This document shows, in pieces, positions 56,451 to 64,000 of a stretch of 64,000 nucleotides of DNA. Origin of the DNA: Chlamydoabsidia padenii (lineage: Eukaryota > Mucoromycota > Mucoromycetes > Mucorales > Cunninghamellaceae); the NCBI GenBank assembly GCA_025330725.1, contig JAIWND010000029.1, positions 186,001 to 250,000 on the forward strand, written 5' to 3'. Below the pieces are notes generated by a model. That model saw only the letters and a list, made by a program, of their open reading frames with translations, did not search any database and was not told the origin of the DNA. The first letter of the stretch is position 1. Each line of letters starts with the position of its first letter. Both the position numbers and the translations under genes were made by a program.

Positions 56451-56980
56451 CTTTTATATAAAAAAGAATAAAGAGAAGAAGCGTGTTGATGAGAGTGCGT
56501 GTGTTTCAAAAAAGAAAGTAAAGAAGAAAAGGAGGGTTTTGAAAAAAAAAGAAAAAAGCGAATGTGATAAAATTCTTTGTTTTTGGGCACTATCGGGATT
56601 TAAAAATCACGTGGAACAGCAAAAGCGAGACTTGATTGCATATCCGCTCTATGCCACCCCATCATGCAAAGTAATGCCATGAACTCCCAGTGCAATATAC
56701 TATTTGACTAATGAGGAGCATCGTGTTCCTTTGTTAACAAATATTTCTCTTCTTTCGAATAGTTCACATCAGCTGACATTGAACAAACAACAGCATAAAC
56801 CAAAGGTATGAGACCACGTGGAAAGTGATTACTTTTTTTCTCTTGTAAACAAAGCAACCTTGTGTATATGATATATATTTATTAAATGATTATATTATCA
56901 CTAGACATGTGATAGGGTATGGAGGGTAATGGGTGATGATGGTGTTTTACTATTTTGTATAACAAAGGACTTTTTTTTTT
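56451..56980. other. Lunapark promoter and downstream region of the small Tyr-rich gene
   Basis: An element TCGGGATTTAAAAATC at 56593-56608 lies 145 bases upstream of the Lunapark ATG. AATAAA on the minus strand near 56880 serves the small gene. Nothing else. Confidence 0.5.
56594..56608 (+). promoter_or_regulatory. CGGGATTTAAAAATC element, Lunapark promoter
   Basis: The TTTAAA form of the element, reverse-oriented relative to Lunapark. Confidence 0.45.
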
Positions 56981-57290
56981 TTAAAATAAGCGGGGATGAG
57001 GGGACCTGTAGTTGATTGGTGGATAAGAGTATGGGTGATTTAATGAAGAGCAGTAATAGCCAGGGGAATAAGGGGGTATCTGCATAGAATAAGGATACGG
57101 TGATGCATAATAGTGTGAGTGATAATGAGGCATTCCAAACCAGTGCCATTTTTTCTACCAAATTAAAGTCAGTATTAGAAAGCAGAAGGGTAAAGCAGTT
57201 TTTACTTACAATAATGTCAAAAGAATCTACATTGTGATCATACATACTTTGGTAATAGTAAGGATCCATGTAGCTTTGATTGCTTCCCAT
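56981..57290 (-). CDS. 84-residue Tyr/Pro/His-rich microprotein
   Basis: Two exons join in phase at SFDII|KKWHW. The protein starts MGSNQSYMDPYYYQSMYDHN and continues KKWHWFGMPHYHSHYYASPY, PYSMQIPPYSPGYYCSS, ending SPHPRLF. About a quarter of residues are Tyr. MGSNQS fits the N-myristoylation pattern M-G-x-x-x-S. The splice site is good (GTAAGT...TTTGGTAG), and an element sits 87 bases upstream, so the gene is probably real. I recognise no family. Tyr/Pro-rich chains of this kind can be wall-associated or condensate-forming; this is only inference. Confidence 0.55.
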
Positions 57291-57375
57291 TAGATTTGGT
57301 GTAAAGAAGAAAGAGGAAGAGAAGGGAAATGTGGGGAAGCCTGCTTTAAATAGGCACCAGCATGACCGAAATAGA

Positions 57376-57389
57376 TCGGGATTTGAAAT
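57376..57389 (+). promoter_or_regulatory. TCGGGATTTGAAAT element in a bidirectional promoter
   Basis: It sits almost exactly midway between the divergent starts at 57290 and 57476 (about 87 bases to each), so it may serve both genes. Confidence 0.55.
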
Positions 57390-57475
57390 ATGATGGTGGC
57401 ATATTCAAGTTTTGAATTTCCACCCAGTGGGAAAAAAAAAAAAACCAGCTTCCTCACTTTATTTTCATTAACGTC

Positions 57476-58889
57476 ATGTCTGAGACCATTCAACAAAGTC
57501 TGTGGGATCGACGATTGATTCCCAAATACTCTACTCATAGATTGGGTAAAGAATTGGCAAAACATGAATTTGGTAAGACTTGCAATCTGATTTTTCTTGG
57601 CACTCTTTTCTAACTGTTTTAAATTCTTCTCTAGTGCGCAAATTATACAGTGATCCTTACTTTATGAAACGAATGGAATCTCATAAAGAATTAAAAGGTC
57701 ATCGAGGCTGCGTTAATACATTACAGTAGGTAGCTAACAATTATAAATATAACAACATTGTTGAAACTTGTGGCTAACTTTTCTTTCTCTCTCTTCTCAC
57801 TTAGTTGGTCGCAACAAGGTGATAAACTACTCTCTGGCTCTGATGACCATGATTTACGAATATGGTATCCATTCGAAGACGATTATGAAAAAAAGTTAGT
57901 CTTCAAATCAGGTAAAACATATATGCCCCACTTTTAATGTATAACACCATTTTACGGTAACTCACACTTTTATTTATTCATATATAAAGGTCATCGTGAC
58001 AATATCTTTGATGCCAAGTTTATGCCCAGCACATCCGATCGAATTCTTATCTCTGCTGCTGGTGATGGTGAAGTTCGAATCTTTGACTTGGAGGACCTGT
58101 CAACTACAAATCAACTGTGTCACATCTATACTTGTCATAGCGATCCTGTGAAACGAATCTGCACCGAAGCATATAATCCATACGAATTCCTGACTTGCTC
58201 TGAAGATGGTAAATAGATGACAAAAAGAATTGGGCATAATCTCTTACTCATCCATACACGTCTTTCTTTACTTTGATACTCCATAATATAGCCACAGTAC
58301 GTCATTTCGATCTACGTCAACCTCATACCTGCACACCACACAATATCCGATCCTTTAATAGTGGTATACCTCGAATTACTCGCCAATATGCTTCTCAACA
58401 TCGCACAGTCTCTCCACGACCTCTTCGACACGGATGTCCAAAGCCATTACTAGATTACAGCCTATACGGATTCGACATTAATTGCATGACAATCAATCAA
58501 CATCGGCCACACTATTTTGCCATAGCGGGGATGGACGACTATATGTATCTTCACGACCGTCGGATGATCAATGGCCAGATTCGATCACCAGGATCTCATT
58601 GTGTTTTACGACTAACACCAGCGGATAATCTATTACGTGATCAAACCAAGCATTATGTCACGGCATGCCAATTCAGCGACTCTAATGGATATGAACTCTT
58701 GGGAAATTGGGCTGGTAGTGGCGCTTACTTGTTCAACATTATGGATACTCCTGGCGATTCGTCTCTCTGGTCATCATCCACATTATCACAACCTTCCAAC
58801 AAACACTTGCGACATTGTCTACAATTTGAACAACAACAATCCTATTCTGTTTCATCATCATCACTGGATGACAACCCCATGACTATACC

Positions 58890-58922
<33 letters not shown>

Positions 58923-60805
58923 CACTATGGCACCACGGCGACATTGTAACAAAGATACATGCATGTTATTAACAACAAACAAAGAACGTGTGATTCAAGC
59001 TTTGGAAAAAGGTGACCTGACACAAGCACTGCGACTCCTCGATGAATATTACATTTATCTTCAACATGATAGCGGCAACAATGAATCTTCCATGTCCCAC
59101 CAAAGTCCACAGCAGCGTGAAACCACTCGACTCGAACATGCCTGGCTCCATTGTATGACAGCAGTCGTGTTTGCGGCAAGATCTGTACAAACCATACGTC
59201 AACGCGGTGATTCCAGTATCAACTATGGTGAATTGGCAAAAGACGACATAAAAGCGTCCCAGGTGGAAATCTTACGAGCAGCAGAAATCGCCCCGAAGAA
59301 TTGGAAAGGAAAGTGGTGCCTTGCTATCACTCATTGGCTCATCTATTCCCGCTCCTCAAGCTGTAGTGACCTCATCAACAGATCTCTCAACAATGGCGCC
59401 TCATTCTTCCTGATACTTTGTCATCATTTGCGTAAATCGAAAAAGTACTCTGCTGGTGTGATGAAACTCTTGGGCAAACTTGCTTTTACTGATCTACCGG
59501 GACGTAGGGTAAAAGGGAAACGGCTCAAGCTGATGATCAATTATTTTATCATTATGTTTGGGTTATGCTGCTTGGCAAAGTCGGACTGCAGATCATTCTC
59601 TTACTCGGCAAATGGTTACTTGGGGTCTACACAAGCACCTGTCTCTCCACCATCAGCTACACCATCATCACCACAAGCTTCTTCCTCGTCATCATCAACA
59701 GCGATATCGACATTAGATAAAGAAGAATCAACAGATTGGCTCCGTTTACTATACCCTAGTCCATCGTCATCATTGGAAACTGCAGTAAACACCATTTTGT
59801 CCGACGAAGTTAAAATGTGTGAAGACGACGGCGACGACGAAGACAAGTTTATTATAGAAGCTGCAAAAGACTGTCTGACATCACTGGATTATAATGATGG
59901 CAATGACGAAAGTGATGAAGATGGTAACAAAGGCGACGACACAAGCGATGGAAATGATACTGAAAACAGCGATGATGTTGATGACAATGATGATGATTCT
60001 ATGGACGATGAAGATGACCAGATCAGTAGTGATGATGATGACGCTCTGGATTACTTGGCGCTGATCATGTATGGTAAGGAATCTCAAGTCTTTTTTTTGA
60101 AAGGCTGTCATGGTATACTAATGAAAATACTATCCCCCACCTCCTAGCACACTCCGACGATAGAGACTTCACGACCGACGTAAAGCCTGCAGATATGGAG
60201 TATCATCAACGGGCAATCAGACGGGAATTTGAAAGCAACACTAGGGTTATTGGACATAGGACAAAATACACTGGTCATGTGAATACAAGGGTAATGTAAA
60301 AAAAGACGGGGAATGATTGATAAGAGAGAGAAAGAGAGAAAGAAGAAAAAAAAAAGGGGGGGGGGACTGTCACCAATAACTATGTTTTTTATTTATTCAT
60401 GTATAGACAATCAAAGGTGTCAACTTTTATGGTGCGCAAGATGAATACGTCGTATCTGGAAGTGACGACGGACGGGCTTTTATATGGAACAAGAAAACCG
60501 GGGCAATCGTACAGATTCTCGAAGCGGATCATGATACGGTGAATGTAATTCAAGGACATCCTGTTTTCCCCTACTTGGCCATCTCGGGGATTGACAATAC
60601 CATCAAGATCTTTACACCTACCAACTCTACTTGTTATGGATCCTCATCAAGCTCAATGGATCAGGTGGACGACATCATTGCCAGTAATAGGGAAACGATG
60701 GAAAGTGAACCTTTGGAACCCTTTCTGACACGAAGTGCTTTGGAAAACATGGCAAGACTTTATCGACAACAATACTCCAGTTGGATTGCTAATGATGATG
60801 ATTGA
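57476..60805 (+). CDS. DCAF6/WDTC1-like WD40 protein (CUL4-DDB1 substrate receptor type)
   Basis: About seven exons encode roughly 950 residues. The early WD repeats are ELKGHRGCVNTLHWSQQGDK, LLSGSDDHDLRIWYPFED, SGHRDNIFDAKFMPSTSDRI and EDATVRHFDLRQP. The order and spacing match DCAF6/NRIP and WDTC1. HFDLR and LHDRRM are WDxR-type DDB1-contact motifs. The middle has helical, TPR-like blocks (VIQALEKGDLTQALRLLDEY; QVEILRAAEIAPKNWKGKWC) and long Asp/Ser low-complexity runs. The last repeats are VNFYGAQDEYVVSGSDDGRA, FIWNKKTG and VFPYLAISGIDNTIKIFTP. It probably selects substrates for a CUL4 ubiquitin ligase. The stretch 59480-59620 reads unlike the rest and may hide an intron. Confidence 0.85.
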
Positions 60806-61940
60806 TCCTTTGGACCTTTGTATGAAATAGTGTAGAACATTTTACCCCCCCCCCAATTGCATAGTCTCTCTCTCTCTCTATATATATATCACCTTTAGGA
60901 TAATTATCTTATATATGCAAATTAAATAAATAAACTCATGTTGTAAATAGTCCAAAGTTTTAGATGTTTTTTTTTTTTGCCAGGTCGCCACTCATTTTAC
61001 AATCCCGACATTCATGCCGCCTGTCATATTCAAACGCCGATTATCCTTCTCTTTACACAGGCCATATAATCCCAAGACATGAACCCGATCAGAGGATGAT
61101 GACACATCTAGTATCTTCCCTTGGTATGTGATTGATTAGGGAGGGGATTTATGTCCAGTTGATTAATTTTGTTTTGCATCACCTGATAGGTGCCACTCTC
61201 TTTTCATTGTGTAAAAAAAAAAGAGATCATCTATAATAAATCGAAGAAAAAGAAAAAACCAGATTCATTGTTCATTCATCTTTCCTGGTTTAGTGTAATA
61301 TTGCTTTTTAATCTTCTATCCGGAATGTCTCCTCTTTTTGACTGTTTGACTTTCCCCCTTCTTTCATTTGTCGGGAATTCAATTATCTTGGGATTTCAAG
61401 TTATAAAGCAAAACCGGGATGGATATAACAATATCATAATGCAAATATAATTAATCAACTAGATTATGAATTCTATAATACTTATGAATGGTAGAATATG
61501 GTTTAGTCTTGTTCTTTTGTTGAAAAAAGGTCGCCAATTGCATGGCGGGATTTCAATAAATCTGACGAGATGCGTTTGATAAAACGTGCAAACGATGTTA
61601 CACTTTTTCCAAGAAGCTTGCTTGGCAGTTGAGAGGTACTTGGCCTTTTTTTTCCCCCAGCATATTTTCATTTACAACTACTAATTATGCATCCTCGTTA
61701 TTTTATCAAACGTAGGGCAGAGTCTTGGTAAGGGGATGAGATTTGTACCAGCATGTCAACTTTTTCAGGTACGGATCGGAGTTACATTTCTGAATCAAGG
61801 TTACACTAATCAATTATGCTATTTCCCCTTTTTTCTTTCTTCCAGTTATAAAAAATGACAACAACGTGCTTTGATATTTCTTTCTTTTCCTTTATCTTTC
61901 CACTTTTCCTTTATCCTTCTTCTTTTTTTTTTTTAACAGT
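60806..61940. other. Intergenic region upstream of the GPI wall protein
   Basis: No gene supported. Element variants are AATCCCGACATTCATGCC (near 61002), ATTCAAACGCCG (61028) and a good GGCGGGATTTCAA at 61544-61556. CT-rich tracts (61855-61935) precede the next ATG. Confidence 0.4.
61544..61556 (+). promoter_or_regulatory. GGCGGGATTTCAA element
   Basis: The element about 390 bases upstream of the wall-protein ATG. Confidence 0.4.
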
Positions 61941-62671
61941 ATGAAACTCACTACTATCACTGCTACATTATTTGCCTTGGCCATTACCACCATTTCAGCA
62001 CAAAATGTCACCGATGCAGGTGTTGCTGTCAATACCCCTGCTCGTGGTGTAAGTACCTATCTATCTCTCATTTGAAAAAGCATTAATAACACTTTTTTTT
62101 TCTTTTCTTTCTGTGTAGGATGTATGGAATGCTGGTACTGCTCAAACCATCAAGTTCACCATGACCGACCCTTCGATTACATCCATCGAAGGGATCGTCT
62201 TGATGGGTGGAGATCAAGGCAACTTGCAAACCTATCTCCTTGTTGATTCCAATGTTCCAGTGAATGGTGGTCAATACTCATGGAACATCCCCAAAAACAT
62301 TCAAACCATGCCTTCTTGTAAGTGAATCATTATTATCAACCATGCAAATTGAAATTCCGACGATTCATGCTAACTCGAATTGAATGAATACGATAGATGC
62401 TCTGGTATTCAAGACAAACAAAGGTAAAAGTTACTCTCCCTACTTTACTATTGTTGGAATGGCAGCTGGCCAACAAGGTGGTCTTGGTCCAACATCCATC
62501 AACTTGGATCATCTTCCTTCGAAAACGGGCTCCAGTGCTTCCTCTACTAATGGCGGATCATCATCCTCGGGATCCAATGCCAAACCAAGTAATGATGGTG
62601 ATAGCTTGAAAGTGGGTGCTCTTGGTATTTTGGGATCTACTGCTGCTGCTCTTTTTGTCCTTTCCCTTTAA
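61941..62671 (+). CDS. Secreted GPI-anchored Kre9/Knh1-type Ser-rich protein
   Basis: Three exons encode about 200 residues. The signal peptide is MKLTTITATLFALAITTISA. One Ig-like Kre9/Knh1 N-terminal domain follows: VNTPARGDVWNAGTAQTIKF, IEGIVLMGGDQGNLQTYLLV, GGQYSWNIPKNIQTMPSYAL and SYSPYFTIVG. A Ser/Gly/Asn-rich stalk (SSASSTNGGSSSSGSNAKPS) comes next. The C-terminus GALGILGSTAAALFVLSL, preceded by NDGDSLK, is a GPI attachment signal. Such proteins sit on the plasma membrane or wall, and relatives influence beta-glucan assembly. The start at 61941 follows a CT-rich leader. Confidence 0.88.
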
Positions 62672-62971
62672 ATGTTGTATTCCTAAAAAAAGACATCAAA
62701 GTGTCATCTTTTTATTATTACTATCATTATACATACTTTGGTCTCCTTCTTTTAACCCTCTACTAATATCACACTCCCTATTCCTTTGACCCTCCCCCCC
62801 CCTTTTTTTTTATTTAAAAAAAAAGACCACAGACATAACAACACCATACCTAATATTTGCATACAATCATCATCCAATAAAAGGTTACAATTCATTGTCC
62901 CCTACTAGTTTTTTATTCATATTTTAAAAATGTACTACATCTAGTATATATACAAATATATAAATGGGATC

Positions 62972-63475
62972 CTAGTTTGCTGGTTTCCTACAACAGTATG
63001 TCGTGAGTTCTTTTATTTCTTCCAAACAGTATTTGCTACATATATTGCCTTTGTTTATGGGTTGCTGTATGTACTGACGCACTTGGCTTGGTAGACTTGG
63101 GCTGAGTACAGGCTGAGGAGGGGTATTATATTGATTGCCCGGTGTTGCCATTAACCTTCCTCGTACTTTTTTGCCGTTCATTCATCAAAACCTAGATTAC
63201 ATAAGAGGTAAGAAGTTTCCACTTTACTTACTGATAGTCAAAAGATTCGAGGGAATACAATAGTGAGTAAATATTGGTGGCAAGCTTATTCGGGTAAACA
63301 CATCGTTGTGTGGTCAGTCATAAATCTATGAGAAGGATTATATAAGTTAGGGGTTTTTTTTGTTTCCCAAAAAGTGTGTTCCACAGTACTTACTATTTAT
63401 CAAAGGTTTCAAAGATCGTATGCCAAGCTAATATTAGTCGAATGTACTTGTGATTCGTGATCTATTCGGGAAAGA
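62972..63475 (-). pseudogene. Unidentified broken gene (in-frame TGA codons)
   Basis: The minus strand shows exon-like pieces with good splice signals: TNHKYIRLILAWHTIFETFD before GTAAGT (63397), TTQRCVYPNKLATNIYSLLY then SLESFDYQ before GTAAGT (63232), and NTPPQPVLSPSLPSQVRQYI plus CSKYCLEEIKELTTYCC, ending at 62972. Joining them leaves a phase clash at the first junction and in-frame TGA codons before TTQRC and after DYQF. Each piece looks coding, so this is either a recent pseudogene or a gene whose true splice sites I failed to see. A 69-codon ORF (62972-63181) could be translated alone. Confidence 0.4.
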
Positions 63476-63520
63476 AAAGAAGTGAATTGATTTAAACCAG
63501 CCCGATTTCTTTTTTAAAAA

Positions 63521-63533
63521 GGCGGGATTTCAA
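63521..63533 (+). promoter_or_regulatory. GGCGGGATTTCAA element
   Basis: A good element about 50 bases upstream of the first recognisable exon of the broken gene, in reverse orientation to it. Confidence 0.4.
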
Positions 63534-63891
63534 GTAAGTAGCACTCTTGACGCAAGATAACCAAAATCCTGCAATCAAACAACATAATTCAAATACTACC
63601 AAGCCTAATCCAGTCATGACGCAGATCCAGAAAGATTACTACTCACACCAATTATCATGATCAAAGTGGTTATGGTTCTCCTCTCCCATCTTTGTTTTAG
63701 ATAACCAAACTATCAGACCCTTGTTCCGTTCAGGTTATAACCGAGCAAAAGTAGCATTGACATTATCGATCTAGCTTGCGGGAGTTGAATATAATTTGAA
63801 TCAAAAACCTGTGGGAACTGAAAACTCTTTCTTTCCCCTCCTTTTTTCCCTCACTTCCGACCAATGCTCAATATCCCTCTTTTTAATCACC

Positions 63892-64000
63892 ATGGATAAA
63901 CTATCAACTACTGGAACTTCTAAAACAAAAAAAGTAAGTAATGAAACGTTTGTCTCTTAACATATCTAACTAACTTTATGATAATTAGCTTGACTTACAA
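63892..64000 (+). CDS. 5' end of a gene running off the window
   Basis: An ATG in good context (CACCATGG) opens MDKLSTTGTSKTKK and meets a donor GTAAGTAATG at 63934. A TAATTAG acceptor follows at about 63989, with LDLQ to the end of the window. Too little is present to name it. Confidence 0.5.

Larger units (their letters stand above)
62672..63891. other. Intergenic region with a broken minus-strand gene
   Basis: The 3' region of the wall protein, then the remnant described at 62972-63475. An element at 63521-63533 is followed by AT-rich DNA up to the next start at 63892. Confidence 0.4.

Noticed and set aside
58925..59202. Antisense ORFs opposite the DCAF-like gene
   Set aside because: Overlap a well-supported coding region in full and have no independent signals.
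1..64000. CRISPR arrays, operons, ribosome binding sites, bacterial terminators
   Set aside because: The window is eukaryotic nuclear DNA; no regularly spaced repeats of CRISPR type were seen.
1..64000. Secondary-metabolite cluster around the methyltransferase
   Set aside because: No synthase, P450, transporter or cluster regulator is adjacent; the neighbours are housekeeping genes.

Overview
The window is nuclear DNA of a fungus, most likely an early-diverging (Mucoromycota-type) one. The genes are densely spaced and split by many short GT-AG introns of about 50-90 bases. Intergenic DNA is AT-rich with long homopolymer runs, and coding frames use the standard code. The gene set includes an ER-type Hsp90 ending in HDEL (GRP94) and an APH-1 subunit of gamma-secretase, neither of which is in the familiar yeasts. 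A relict ORF has the layout (FD..EVKPP..SDF.KLG) of a repeated protein family that I associate with Mucorales. I cannot name the species.

Layout. 0-6.5 kb, all on the minus strand: RPN10 (proteasome ubiquitin receptor), YOP1 (ER-shaping protein), an intact SAM-dependent methyltransferase, and a decayed tandem copy of it. 6.5-15 kb is gene-poor. It holds decayed exon fragments, an inverted-repeat pair, a PD-(D/E)xK-like fragment, and a tandem array of near-identical exon/intron-like modules at 10.6-12.4 kb. 15.0-16.9 kb: a tRNA-Glu gene followed 72 bases later by a complete, apparently very young non-autonomous LTR retroelement (258-base identical LTRs, 4-base target duplication).

17.9-26.9 kb, plus strand: NOC2, a MARVEL-type membrane protein, a peroxisomal dienoyl-CoA isomerase and ARP1. 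26.9-29.7 kb is non-coding. 29.7-36.0 kb, minus strand: a rhodanese-tyrosine phosphatase fusion, an NmrA-like protein and mitoribosomal uS8m. 36.2-38.6 kb, plus strand: SmB and an Ecl1-like lifespan factor. 39.0-42.3 kb, minus strand: GRP94 and a small unidentified protein divergent from mitochondrial threonyl-tRNA synthetase (42.5-44.1 kb, plus).

44.4-45.1 kb holds three about 240-base tandem repeats. 45.4-53.4 kb, minus strand: APH1, TOP1 and a NOL8-like nucleolar RRM protein. 54.1 kb: RPL32. 54.9-57.3 kb, minus strand: Lunapark and a Tyr/Pro/His-rich microprotein. 57.5-60.8 kb, plus strand: a DCAF6/WDTC1-like WD40 protein. 61.9 kb: a GPI-anchored Kre9/Knh1-type wall protein. A new gene begins at the right edge.

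The genes are mostly unlinked housekeeping functions: proteasome, ER shape and folding, ribosome biogenesis, splicing, dynactin and beta-oxidation. What links them is non-coding. A GCGGGATTTGAA-like element, often followed within 10-30 bases by TGCATGAA, recurs more than twenty times and sits about 70-230 bases upstream of many start codons. I consider this the most interesting signal in the window.
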